Positions 1 through 7,812 of a stretch of 24,056 nucleotides of DNA are shown here, piece by piece. The first letter of the stretch is position 1, and each line of letters begins with the position of its first letter. The stretch is taken from the NCBI GenBank assembly GCA_015233515.1, contig JADFXS010000021.1:1-24056 (forward strand). Reading direction: 5' to 3'. A program made the position numbers and the translations under genes. Source of the stretch: Deltaproteobacteria bacterium (GTDB lineage: Bacteria; Desulfobacterota; Desulfarculia; Adiutricales; JAGVGV01). The notes beneath the pieces were generated by a model. The model did not search any database. It worked only from the letters and a program-made list of their open reading frames with translations, and was not told the origin of the DNA.

Positions 1-561
1 GGGGCCGGCACCACCGACCTATGCCGGATGCACGGCACTATCCCTGGCGAAGACGACCAGATCACCACCTTTAAGGCCGGTGATTACATCGACCAAGTCT
101 TTCTGGAATTGATCCAGAAAAAGTGCGAAGGCGCCAACCTGAACATGAATATGGTTAAAAGATTCAAGGAGGAAAACTCCTTTGTGTCGGAACAGGGCAC
201 GGAAAGAGTCTTGATCGAACTGCCGGTCGACGGCAAGCCGACAACTTTCGACGTTACCGACGAGCTGCGCACCGCCTGCCGCTCCATCGTCCCCGAGTTA
301 GTGGATGGACTGAAAACCTTAGTGGCCACCTTTGACCCGGAATTTCAAAACGGTCTGAAACAAAGGGTGGTCCTGGCCGGTGGTGGGTCGCAAATCGTTG
401 GCCTGAAAAGGGAAATTGAATCCTATATGAAAAAGACCCTGGGCTACGGCAAGGTCATCCCGATCGAGGAACCGTTGTATGCCGGAGCAAACGGCGGACT
501 GTTACTTTGCAAGGACATGCCCGATGAATACTGGGACCAGCTAAAGCAGCGCAACAAGTAA
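1..561 (+). CDS. mamK: MamK, magnetosome actin-like filament protein (5' end cut off by window)
   Basis: MamK is a bacterial actin that polymerises in the cytoplasm and organises the magnetosome chain. The reading frame is open from base 1, so the gene is cut. The 186 residues seen correspond to roughly the last half of a protein of about 350 residues. The first residues, GAGTTDLC, are the second phosphate-binding motif of the actin fold. The segment GEDDQITTFKAGDYID that follows closely matches the MamK family. VLAGGGSQIVGL is the adenosine-binding motif near the C-terminus, and the ending PDEYWDQL is like the PQYWCQL ending recalled for Magnetospirillum MamK. No terminator is visible after the stop, and the next gene follows after 87 bases with a good ribosome site, so it probably heads the same transcript. 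The other actin of this window (15295-16488) is much more divergent. Confidence 0.9.
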   Translation, partial: GAGTTDLCRMHGTIPGEDDQITTFKAGDYIDQVFLELIQKKCEGANLNMNMVKRFKEENSFVSEQGTERVLIELPVDGKPTTFDVTDELRTACRSIVPELVDGLKTLVATFDPEFQNGLKQRVVLAGGGSQIVGLKREIESYMKKTLGYGKVIPIEEPLYAGANGGLLLCKDMPDEYWDQLKQRNK

Positions 562-648
562 AAAGCTTAATCGCTTGACAGCATTGTAACCTATAAAACG
601 CCCGACTGCCGTAACTCCCCACGGCCGGCGGCGCGAAAGGAGAGACCA

Positions 649-987
649 ATGGAAAATACCTTCAGGTACAAAGTTCAACACATCGGCGACCTTTTCGTCG
701 ACCAGATGGCCAAAGTCTTAGGCTGGTTCAAGTCTTCGACTTGCGGGGTGTCGCTGACTTACGACATCCGCACCCTGGAGAAAAAAAAGGAGAAATCCTA
801 CACCAGCATCGGACGGCGGACCGTCGAACTGCGTCAAGTGGCCCCAAGCAACGAGCTATTCAGCGACTCTGAAATGGCGGAACTCTTCTCGCAACTGGAT
901 AAGTTAGACAAGGAACTGTCATCTCGTAAACAGTCCCGGGAAAAAAGGCTTTATCCCCAGTCGGAAACGGCTGAGCAACCAGTTTGA
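649..987 (+). CDS. Small cytoplasmic protein of unknown function in magnetosome cluster
   Basis: This 112-residue protein has no signal peptide and no membrane segment. The first 35 residues are amphipathic (FVDQMAKVLGWF). A basic stretch follows (EKKKEKSYTSIGRR, about residues 44-57), and the C-terminal 40 residues look helical and acidic, then basic (SEMAELFSQLDKLDKEL). A strong Shine-Dalgarno, AGGAGA, lies a few bases before the ATG and supports this start. I do not recognise a named family. Its position right after mamK and before a small membrane protein and an EcsC-like protein suggests co-transcription and a magnetosome-associated role, but that is inference from context only. Confidence 0.75.
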   Translation: MENTFRYKVQHIGDLFVDQMAKVLGWFKSSTCGVSLTYDIRTLEKKKEKSYTSIGRRTVELRQVAPSNELFSDSEMAELFSQLDKLDKELSSRKQSREKRLYPQSETAEQPV

Positions 988-1033
988 TCCGACGACCTGT
1001 TATGCGAGCGACGACAACAAGGAGGCGGCAATC

Positions 1034-1222
1034 ATGAAAGACATTCGCCAGATACTAACCGGGTTTTTCCTGGGGGTTCTCACATCGGCCGTGGTCTACG
1101 AATTTGTGGACCGGGAAAAACCGGAATGGTTGGATAAATTTAAATCATGGGTCAGCGGTAAACCCGTTGATGATCTGGAACCCGAAGAGGCCGAGGCCGA
1201 AGAGAACCTGGAAAGAAGTTAA
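1034..1222 (+). CDS. Small single-span membrane protein
   Basis: This 62-residue protein has one predicted membrane helix at about residues 7-25 (ILTGFFLGVLTSAVVYEFV). A short basic and aromatic stretch follows, then a strongly acidic tail (EPEEAEAEENLE). An AGGAGG ribosome site at 1020-1025, eight bases before the ATG, makes this a convincing real gene despite its size. I infer that the acidic tail faces the cytoplasm or the magnetosome surface, but topology is not determined by the sequence. No family recognised. Its neighbours are a small soluble protein upstream and an EcsC-like protein after a 249-base gap. Confidence 0.75.
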   Translation: MKDIRQILTGFFLGVLTSAVVYEFVDREKPEWLDKFKSWVSGKPVDDLEPEEAEAEENLERS

Positions 1223-1471
1223 AGACAGGGCTTGATGAAACGGGACCGCTATCAGCCAGCGAAAAGCAAAGGCTCATAAAACATGATGGTAAGCGCATGT
1301 TTCTTAGCTTTGCAACCAGCCGAAGCGCGGCGGGTCGGTTTTTAGAAAAGGCAGTAAATGATAGCTTTGCTTAGCATAACCTCATTATCCAGCGACCGTC
1401 ATTCCGGACTTGGCCGGAATACGGAGGAAAAAGGACCGAATAGAAACCATGGAACACCGGTATGATTAACC
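1223..1471 (+). other. Intergenic gap of 249 bases with a CCGG-core palindrome
   Basis: No ORF with a credible start lies here. The gap holds a weak stem, CCGA/TCGG, followed by TTTTT near 1320-1345. This is too short to call a terminator. It also holds the perfect palindrome at 1401-1420, listed separately. No convincing promoter with correctly spaced -35 and -10 boxes was found, although the length of the gap would fit a transcription break before the EcsC-like gene. Confidence 0.4.
1401..1420. repeat. CCGG-core inverted repeat (REP-like)
   Basis: ATTCCGG, a six-base loop and CCGGAAT form a perfect 7-base stem, preceded by CCGTC. The arrangement (GTCATTCCGG...CCGGAAT) resembles short dispersed palindromes of the REP type common between genes of proteobacteria. 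A degenerate copy is at 13538-13560 and a related perfect stem at 19932-19950. It is not followed by a T-run, so it is not a classical terminator. Confidence 0.5.
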
Positions 1472-2188
1472 ATGGCTGACAAGATCGACTCTCAACATTC
1501 GGAATCGAAAAGATATTTGGAATTGGGACAGATATTTGACTTGTTGACCAGTCAGCTAAGTGTCATTCGCCACGAAATATATCTGAAACTGCGTGAAGGT
1601 CGGCGCCGATCCCCGGACAAGTCCAGAATGGAAATCGCCGATTTAGTGGCCAACCGCCTTATTCGTTTGAGCGCCCTGCGAGTCGGCGCCGTGGGTGGTT
1701 TGACTTCCATCCCGGCGGATCTTCCCGGATTAGGCACTATCGCCACTTCGGTTATCGGGACCACCGCGGACTTGATCTATCTGGCCCGGACGCAAGTCTA
1801 TCTCTGTTATGCCATGTCCGCGGTCTATGAAACCAAGATGGATGACGCGGAACTGAAAATAGCCATCTTGCGCCTGATGGGACTGTCAGGGAGCGGGGAG
1901 CTGGTCAAAGGAATTGTCGCCAAAGCAGCCAAGGCGGCCTTGAACTCCACCACGGCCAAACTTGTGGAAAAAGGTCTGGCCGAGGCCACGGAGCGGGTAA
2001 GCTCCAGGTTATCACCCCGGCTGCTCGGCGGGGCTTTAAAAGCCTTACCGGTGATCAACCTGATTCCCTTGATTAATGTCCCTATCAGCGCTTCCATCAA
2101 TGTAACCGCCGTCATGATGGTCGGGCGCCTGGCCCGGGACTATTTCAGCGCCCAAGCCAAGGAGGCTTTTGAGTCTTGCGAAGCATGA
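1472..2188 (+). CDS. EcsC-like membrane-associated protein
   Basis: This 238-residue protein resembles the EcsC family, whose biochemical role is poorly defined and which is often membrane-associated. About residues 60-115 carry the family pattern of an alanine/glycine-rich helix with a proline-rich turn (GGLTSIPADLPGLGTI), then a helix rich in L, A and Y ending near YET. A second hydrophobic stretch at about 190-215 (ALPVINLIPLINVPISASI) is also typical. The N-terminal 55 residues are charged and helical. The ribosome site before this ATG is weak, and no better in-frame start exists upstream. The gene sits between the small membrane protein and the coiled-coil block. A role at the magnetosome membrane is inference. 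Confidence 0.65.
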   Translation: MADKIDSQHSESKRYLELGQIFDLLTSQLSVIRHEIYLKLREGRRRSPDKSRMEIADLVANRLIRLSALRVGAVGGLTSIPADLPGLGTIATSVIGTTADLIYLARTQVYLCYAMSAVYETKMDDAELKIAILRLMGLSGSGELVKGIVAKAAKAALNSTTAKLVEKGLAEATERVSSRLSPRLLGGALKALPVINLIPLINVPISASINVTAVMMVGRLARDYFSAQAKEAFESCEA

Positions 2189-2258
2189 CGATTAGCCTGA
2201 ATTAAACCGGCATGTTAACACGTGAACCCATGCTTGGAATGATATTTTCGAGGATAAT

Positions 2259-2939
2259 ATGACCGAAGAGAATCGCGTTAAGAACGTCAATGAACCGCCG
2301 TCCGGACCGATCAAGGCGGAGAAGTCGGATGTCCTCAATCGAGTCAGAGCGGTCATGGATCGTCTGGAAAACGACCTAAGGACCAGGAAAGAAACCACCG
2401 AGGTGGTCCTCAAGGAGTCCCAGGCCAAACAGGACCAGATATTGAACTACCTGGACAACCGTCTGCGGACTCTTGAAGTGGAACGAATTCAATCGCAGAA
2501 CGAAATCAAGACCCTGCAGACTCAATTGGGAACCGCCGTCCGGAAAAACCTCGAATTGGAAAAGCAGGCCGCAATAACCTCAACCGAACTGGACAGCCTG
2601 AAAAAAGATTTCGAAATGGTCATGAAGGAAAAAACCGGCCTTGATCTTCGGACTCGGGAGCTCGAACAGGCTAAAGCCACGCTTGGAGCAGCCCTGGCCG
2701 GGGCGGAAGCCCAACTAACCAAAGATAAAGAGGAATTTTCCCGAAAAACCAAGGCGCTTGAAACCGAATTTCTGAAGGCCCGGGAAACCGCGGAAATTTA
2801 CCAACAAAAAATATCCAGTCTTGAAAATGAATTGACCAGGGCTGTTGGTTTGGCGGAATCCGTAATCGAGGAAAAAGCTAAAATCGAACTAAAACTCAAA
2901 CAACTCCAGAACCAATGGGAACATTACATGAAAGGTTGA
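2259..2939 (+). CDS. Coiled-coil protein, first of the cluster's coiled-coil series
   Basis: This 226-residue protein is almost entirely charged heptad repeat. After a polar head of about 25 residues it is predicted to be continuous coiled coil from about residue 30 to 222, rich in K, E, L and Q, without proline breaks. There is no signal peptide, membrane segment or catalytic motif. A GAGG ribosome site precedes the ATG by a few bases. The stop is four bases before the start of the next coiled-coil gene, so the two are probably translated together. It resembles the coiled-coil Mad proteins of deltaproteobacterial magnetosome clusters in type. I cannot assign a specific mad number from sequence alone. 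Confidence 0.8.
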   Translation: MTEENRVKNVNEPPSGPIKAEKSDVLNRVRAVMDRLENDLRTRKETTEVVLKESQAKQDQILNYLDNRLRTLEVERIQSQNEIKTLQTQLGTAVRKNLELEKQAAITSTELDSLKKDFEMVMKEKTGLDLRTRELEQAKATLGAALAGAEAQLTKDKEEFSRKTKALETEFLKARETAEIYQQKISSLENELTRAVGLAESVIEEKAKIELKLKQLQNQWEHYMKG

Positions 2940-2943
2940 TTCC

Positions 2944-3981
2944 GTGCCCTGGGCTTACCATCCTCCTAAGGACCAATACCTGTTGGACTTGGAAACCAAA
3001 CGCGACACCCTGAAAGAGCGCTTGGCTCGCTTGGCCGACGAACTGAACCGGACCAACCACGACCTGGAAGTTGCCCAAAAACAATTTAAAACAGGCCGAA
3101 CAACCCTGGCCCTTAACCGCCGGCAGGCAAAAGACCTCCAGGACGAGATTTTTTTTCTGGAAAAAAGGCGTCGAGAGTTCAACAACGAGATCTACTCGGT
3201 GGCCCAGGCTTTGGAGCGAAGCGACCAGGAAAAAAACAGGCTGAACGATGAGGTCAAAATCTGGCGCCAAAAAGTGGCCGAAATCCAATCAGAGGTCTCT
3301 CATGTCGAAATCGAGATCAAGGAATTGAGCGAAGCATTCCAGCTGGCTCAAGGGCAACGGGTGGCTCTGTCCGAGGAAAAGCAGGTTTTGTCCACGGAAA
3401 TTTCCAGCCGCTTGTCCGGTATTTTTCATGAAAAGGAGGAAGTCGAGGAGCAATTGTTCAAGGTGGCTGTTTCGTTTCGGGAATTCATCGAGGAACGTCA
3501 AAATATATCTCAGGCTTTGCGCGACCGGGATAAATTAATCACTCATCTTAACAAGGAAATCGACGATCTGGAGCATCAAGCCGCTATTATAAACATTATA
3601 AAAGAATTACAAGACGAAAAAACCGCCATGGAAGAAGCTTTATCCAGTAAGAAAAAATCGTATCTGCGCCTTCGAGAAGCTTTATCCGAACATCAAACGA
3701 CCGCCAAAACATATACTGATCGTTTGCACAAACTGACCGAGGCCATGGCAAATCTAAGGCAGTCCGTCGCCAAGACGGAGGAAGCGGTAGCCCCCTACCA
3801 GCAGGCTTTGAACCAAGTCCAGACCGCACAAAATGAAGAAGCCGAAACCATGGAAATCTTGCGCGATCGGGAAAAGGAACTTCTGAGGCTTCTGGCGGAG
3901 AAAACCGAATTGGAAACTCAAGCAGGCATATTATCCGCGCAACTTGAGAGTCTTGGAAATTTGGAAGGTATCGCCGAATAA
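2944..3981 (+). CDS. Long coiled-coil protein (GTG start)
   Basis: This 345-residue protein has a short proline-containing head (residues 1-12) and then almost unbroken heptads to about residue 335. A tract of basic and aromatic residues (IFFLEKRRREF) lies near residue 63-73. The start is GTG, four bases after the preceding stop, with AAAGGTTGA as a modest ribosome site. No ATG in this frame lies near. The protein contains no enzyme motif. It is about the size of a filament or SMC-hinge-free rod, and a scaffold role beside the actin filaments is the simplest inference. It could also be a tether between magnetosomes and filaments. Confidence 0.78.
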   Translation: MPWAYHPPKDQYLLDLETKRDTLKERLARLADELNRTNHDLEVAQKQFKTGRTTLALNRRQAKDLQDEIFFLEKRRREFNNEIYSVAQALERSDQEKNRLNDEVKIWRQKVAEIQSEVSHVEIEIKELSEAFQLAQGQRVALSEEKQVLSTEISSRLSGIFHEKEEVEEQLFKVAVSFREFIEERQNISQALRDRDKLITHLNKEIDDLEHQAAIINIIKELQDEKTAMEEALSSKKKSYLRLREALSEHQTTAKTYTDRLHKLTEAMANLRQSVAKTEEAVAPYQQALNQVQTAQNEEAETMEILRDREKELLRLLAEKTELETQAGILSAQLESLGNLEGIAE

Positions 3982-4077
3982 GCACTATTGTGGATATTAT
4001 GCAGAGCAAACCCGTTAACGACCGATCGCCTATAGGTTTCCGACACAGGCTCCGCTAAAGCGGGAGTACGAGCTATT

Positions 4078-5271
4078 ATGGAAAATCATGACCAAGCTTA
4101 TTACTTGAATGAAGCCAGACTACGTCGGGTTTTGGAAAAAGCCGGCCCCTATTTACGGCGCGCCAGCAACCTCCAGGTAAGTTCGGAAATAAGGATAAAC
4201 ACCCGGGAGATCGCCCATTTGGAGGATAAGCTGGACTTGACCGGCCGAAATTTGGCTGAAATTCAAGCAGCCCTGGCCACCCTTGAGCCACAAGTCGCCG
4301 AGTCCGGGGAGAAAGTGAGCCTTCTCCAAACCGAATGGTCGGCCGTGAACAAGGAAGTGACGTTACTGGAAGGCCTGGAAAAAAGCATAGAAGGCCAAAT
4401 GCGCCAATTAGAGCGATCGAAACAAGACGCTCAAGCCAGTCGTGAATATATTCGCCAGGCCATTATCAAGGCCGAGACCCTGGAAGGTCAGCGTAACGCG
4501 CTGCGGGAGAAAGCCCAATCATTGCGGACGGCCCTATCGGAAACCAATGTGGGCCTGCGGAAATTGGAAGACAGTCTGCCGGCCATCAGAAAAACGCGTG
4601 ACTTGTTGGTTGGACTGATCCCCAGTGGATTCGAACCCGATGTCTACCAAAGCCTTCAAGACGATGTCGGCCCCAAGATTACCCGGTATTTGGATGACGT
4701 CAACAAGCAGATAAATCACATCCAAAGTCAAGTTGCGTCCTTGAAGGAACGAGACGCGGCCACCGCCGCTCTGGAGCAGGAACTATTATTAAAACGGACA
4801 CGAATTCATCAAAAAATCGTCGCGTTCCAGGCCCAGACCCAAAGTGGCGCCACCATGGAGTCTTTAAAAAAGGATCTCCAGGATCTCGAGGACCAGGGCC
4901 GACGCCTTGACCAGGATTATAAAGCCGGCCAAGCCGAAATAGAAAAGCTTGAGGAATCGTCAACTCGACTCAAGAAAACCATAATCGAGTCGCAAACCGC
5001 TCACGATCAGCTGGTGAAAAAACATTCCGCGCTTGTGATCTTAAGACAGGAGATGGAGGAGCGCGGAGACCTGGATGAAGAACTGGCCAGGTTGGGAACC
5101 CTGATCCAAAAGCATAACCTGTTGGCTCAAGCTAATACAGTCATGGCTGATCAAGTTGGAAACTTGGTTGAGGAATTGAGGATAAATAACTACCGGCTTC
5201 AAACCACCATCGATGATAACCGGAAGGTCAAGCTCGATCTTGAACAACAGCTGGCCAAGGAATTTGGATGA
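4078..5271 (+). CDS. Long coiled-coil protein with central hinge
   Basis: This 397-residue protein has two coiled-coil arms (about residues 30-178 and 200-395) separated by a short hydrophobic break with glycine and proline (LLVGLIPSGFEPDVY, about residues 176-190). That break could act as a hinge or binding site. The N-terminal 25 residues are aromatic and basic (YYLNEARLRRVLEKAGPYLRR). GGGAG lies about a dozen bases before the ATG, inside a short imperfect inverted repeat, CTCCGC-TAAA-GCGGGAG, that could partly mask it. It shares its spacing and strand with the rest of the block and belongs to the same co-directional series of putative magnetosome scaffold proteins. Confidence 0.78.
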   Translation: MENHDQAYYLNEARLRRVLEKAGPYLRRASNLQVSSEIRINTREIAHLEDKLDLTGRNLAEIQAALATLEPQVAESGEKVSLLQTEWSAVNKEVTLLEGLEKSIEGQMRQLERSKQDAQASREYIRQAIIKAETLEGQRNALREKAQSLRTALSETNVGLRKLEDSLPAIRKTRDLLVGLIPSGFEPDVYQSLQDDVGPKITRYLDDVNKQINHIQSQVASLKERDAATAALEQELLLKRTRIHQKIVAFQAQTQSGATMESLKKDLQDLEDQGRRLDQDYKAGQAEIEKLEESSTRLKKTIIESQTAHDQLVKKHSALVILRQEMEERGDLDEELARLGTLIQKHNLLAQANTVMADQVGNLVEELRINNYRLQTTIDDNRKVKLDLEQQLAKEFG

Positions 5272-5317
5272 TTGTTAACGTCGTTATAGCAATGTTAACC
5301 AGGCTGGAGGCCGAAAA

Positions 5318-7111
5318 ATGGAAGAAAATAATATTCAAAGACCGGAATTTTTGAACAGCGTCGCCCGGATGATGAACGCGGGCGGCGAGGCCGCCGTGCG
5401 TGCTTATGATCTGACCAGTAACGCCCTGGGTTGGTTCATATCCGCGGCCGTTAAGGTTCCGGGCAAGACCCTCGGCCTGGCTACCGGCGGTTTGGACATT
5501 ATCCGGCCGAGGGAAATCAAACAAATCGAAGCGCAAATAGAGGAATCTCGAAAAAAAATCGAGGACCTGTATTTCAAGATCGGCCGAGCCGGAGCCGGCC
5601 ATCCCGAGACCGAAGGCGCCCTGCAGAACGAGGTGATCAAAAGCATGATCGCCGAGGTTCGAGAGAATGAACAGGAAATAGAGCGTCAAAAAATCCGGAT
5701 CGCCGAAATTCTCAAGGAGAAATCCTCGGCCCCCAAAGCCAGGCCGCAAACCAAGATTGAATATGAGCGAGTGGTTAAAAACGTTCAGAATGCCATTAAG
5801 GATGCTCTTGACCAGGGCGCCTTTGAAACCACCGAGGACAAGGAACTTTTCGGAAAAGTGGCGGGGGATTTAACGGACCACGAGTTGGACATTAAAATCC
5901 TGGCCGCATCGGAGTTGGGACGTCGCCGGAACCCGGTCGCGGTTCCGATTTTAATCGCCGCCGCGGACTTTGAACATCACGGTTTGTTGCTCGAGATTAT
6001 CAGCGCCTTAGTCTGCCTGGGCGACCCGCGAGCCGTGCCTCTGTTTAAGGACAAAGTCAATCATCCCAAACACCGCGTACGACTGGCCAGCCTCCGCGGC
6101 TTACACAAAATGGCTGATGTTCAAGACGCCGGACCTATAACTTGTCAAGCCCTTGAGGATGAACAGCCTGAGGTTCGCAGCGGCGCGGCCATGTTTCTCG
6201 GCTGGATGAATTACCATGATGCGGTTCCCGCCCTGGTCCATAGCTTGCATGATAAGGAAGCCAAGGTTCGTAAGGCTTCCCTGGCCGCCTTATCTCGGAT
6301 CAGGGATGAAGCCGCGGGTTTGGAAATTATAGACCGCCTGGCGGACAAATCCTCCGAGGTTCGAGAACAGGCTTTATCCACGATCCGAGTCCTGGCGGGC
6401 GAAGAGTTAGCGTTTGATCTTCAGGCTTCGGGCCAGACTCTGGCCAAAGCCGTCCAAGGTCTCAAGGACTGGTGGTCCCGGGAGAAGCTAGAAAAAATGG
6501 TTGAAGAACCGGCGGAAGTAACGCCCGCCCCGGACCAGGCCCTCCTCAAGGAACCGCTTCAGGACATAACGGTGGCGCAGCGATCCGAGCCGCTGATGGA
6601 AGAAGCGTATCTGGCCGAGCCGGAGGCGGAACCAACCGCCATGGCGATGGAGGACGAGTCCATAACCGAACCGCCCGCCGCCGAGGCTTTTATGGAAACC
6701 ACATCGATCCAAGAAAAAGCTGTGGCCGAGGTTGAGCCCGAACCAACCGCCATGGCCGTGGAGACCGAGTCCATAACCGAGCCGCCCGCCGCCGAGGCTT
6801 TTATGAAAACCACATCTGTCCAGGAACCGGCCGTTACCGCGGCCGAGCCCGAGACGATCCCTGAATCCCCCGCCGCTCAATCCGAGGCAACCGAGGAGGA
6901 AGACGATATCGCCGCCATGGGGCAGTTTATGATGGAGGCCGAACCCGATGCGCCGTCAACCTTGACTGAAACATCCACGCTGAGCGAGGACGATCTCAGA
7001 GGGCTAAACAAAGCCGACCTCATCGCCTTGGCCCAGGAACGTGGGATCGAAGTGGATTCAAGGTTGACCAAGGTAGAGATCAGAGAGCTGCTGACCAAGG
7101 GTGAAAAATGA
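5318..7111 (+). CDS. HEAT-repeat scaffold protein with acidic repeat tail and SAP/Rho-N-like C-terminus
   Basis: This 597-residue protein has four parts. Residues 8-65 form a glycine/alanine-rich amphipathic region (SVARMMNAGG...) shared with its paralog at 7813-9297. Residues 66-130 are coiled coil. About 185-370 are HEAT-type helical repeats (VPILIAAADF, AVPLFKDKV, AVPALVHSLHD), which normally bind other proteins. An acidic Pro/Ala-rich linker (about 390-550) contains two tandem 37-residue repeats. The last 40 residues (DLRGLNKADLIALAQERGI...) resemble a SAP or Rho-N-terminal helix-extended-helix fold, often nucleic-acid binding. TGGAGG precedes the ATG. The stop overlaps the next gene's start (ATGA). 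The paralog lacks the C-terminal domain. A protein-protein scaffold is likely; the DNA/RNA-binding suggestion is weaker. Confidence 0.82.
   Translation: MEENNIQRPEFLNSVARMMNAGGEAAVRAYDLTSNALGWFISAAVKVPGKTLGLATGGLDIIRPREIKQIEAQIEESRKKIEDLYFKIGRAGAGHPETEGALQNEVIKSMIAEVRENEQEIERQKIRIAEILKEKSSAPKARPQTKIEYERVVKNVQNAIKDALDQGAFETTEDKELFGKVAGDLTDHELDIKILAASELGRRRNPVAVPILIAAADFEHHGLLLEIISALVCLGDPRAVPLFKDKVNHPKHRVRLASLRGLHKMADVQDAGPITCQALEDEQPEVRSGAAMFLGWMNYHDAVPALVHSLHDKEAKVRKASLAALSRIRDEAAGLEIIDRLADKSSEVREQALSTIRVLAGEELAFDLQASGQTLAKAVQGLKDWWSREKLEKMVEEPAEVTPAPDQALLKEPLQDITVAQRSEPLMEEAYLAEPEAEPTAMAMEDESITEPPAAEAFMETTSIQEKAVAEVEPEPTAMAVETESITEPPAAEAFMKTTSVQEPAVTAAEPETIPESPAAQSEATEEEDDIAAMGQFMMEAEPDAPSTLTETSTLSEDDLRGLNKADLIALAQERGIEVDSRLTKVEIRELLTKGEK
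6629..6850 (+). repeat. Two tandem 111-base in-frame repeats
   Basis: Two copies of 111 bases (6629-6739 and 6740-6850) encode a 37-residue unit starting EPTAMA and including SITEPPAAEAF. The two peptide copies agree at about 29 of 37 positions. Long identical DNA runs such as CCGCCCGCCGCCGAGGCTTT show a fairly recent duplication within the acidic linker of the HEAT-repeat gene. Copy number may vary between related strains. Confidence 0.9.
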
Positions 7112-7761
7112 ACTCGGCCAAGCCCAGACCGATAGCTCAAAACTCGATCTCTTCCAATGAACAGGATTGGCTGGCCAAAAGAAATGCTCTTCTCCAAGCC
7201 TTATCCCAACATAGAAATGCCCAGGCGCTGGATCCCGATCGCCTGTCCCACCAACGGGACAGCCTGGCCGCCGAGGTTGAACAACTGGAGGGCGAAAATC
7301 AGGCCTTGACCAGTGAGGTCAAGGCCCTGGAAATTGAGCTGTCGGCCAAGCGCCGCATGGCCCAAGGCATTTTCCGTAAAACTGATGAAGCTAAACGAAA
7401 AATGGTCAGATTTTCTTCGCAGGAAAGGTCCCTGGCGGGAGAAATCGGCTTTTTGAAGACCGAAAAGGACCGTCTGCAAAAACAGTATGCTGAAGTCATG
7501 AAAAAGGTGGAGGCCAATCTCGCCGCTTTGGACAGAGTTGTCAGGCAGGTCAGTTTCAACAAAGGGGAGATGGAATCCCTGGTCGAAAAAATGGAGTATT
7601 TGGAATCGCAGGCCCCCAAGCAAAGTCAAGACCTTGACCAACTCGAAGAAAAAATCGCCGAAGCCGTCCAGTCCATCAAGGACATTTATGCCCGTGTATG
7701 CGCCATGGATAAGACTACCAAGACTATTTACTACCGCAAGAGGAAAGAAGCGGCCCAATAA
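7108..7761 (+). CDS. Coiled-coil protein between the two HEAT paralogs
   Basis: This 217-residue protein has a polar head of 40 residues and a coiled coil from about 45 to 185. A conserved-looking C-terminal segment (IYARVCAMDKTTKTIYYRKRK) ends basic. Its ATG overlaps the stop of the upstream HEAT gene by four bases (ATGA), and AAGGGTG lies just before it, so translation is coupled. The order HEAT, coiled coil, HEAT suggests that this protein may be a partner of the two HEAT proteins. That is inference from gene order. No enzymatic motif is seen. Confidence 0.78.
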   Translation: MNSAKPRPIAQNSISSNEQDWLAKRNALLQALSQHRNAQALDPDRLSHQRDSLAAEVEQLEGENQALTSEVKALEIELSAKRRMAQGIFRKTDEAKRKMVRFSSQERSLAGEIGFLKTEKDRLQKQYAEVMKKVEANLAALDRVVRQVSFNKGEMESLVEKMEYLESQAPKQSQDLDQLEEKIAEAVQSIKDIYARVCAMDKTTKTIYYRKRKEAAQ

Positions 7762-7812
7762 GGCCAAAGCCCAGGCTAATAGCATGCGGTTGTTTGAAGC
7801 GGAGGTTTGAAT

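Noticed and set aside
575..598. TTGACA followed by TATAAA between mamK and the next gene
   Set aside because: The spacer is only 11 bases, too short for a sigma70 promoter.
1449..1469. Six-codon leader frame (ATG to TAA) just before the EcsC-like gene
   Set aside because: No regulatory codons and no positioned ribosome site. Such short frames arise by chance.
7201..7785. 194-codon minus-strand frame, with similar long antisense frames at 5228-5749 and 10214-10714
   Set aside because: All are shadows of coiled-coil genes, whose repetitive Glu/Lys/Leu codons leave antisense frames open.
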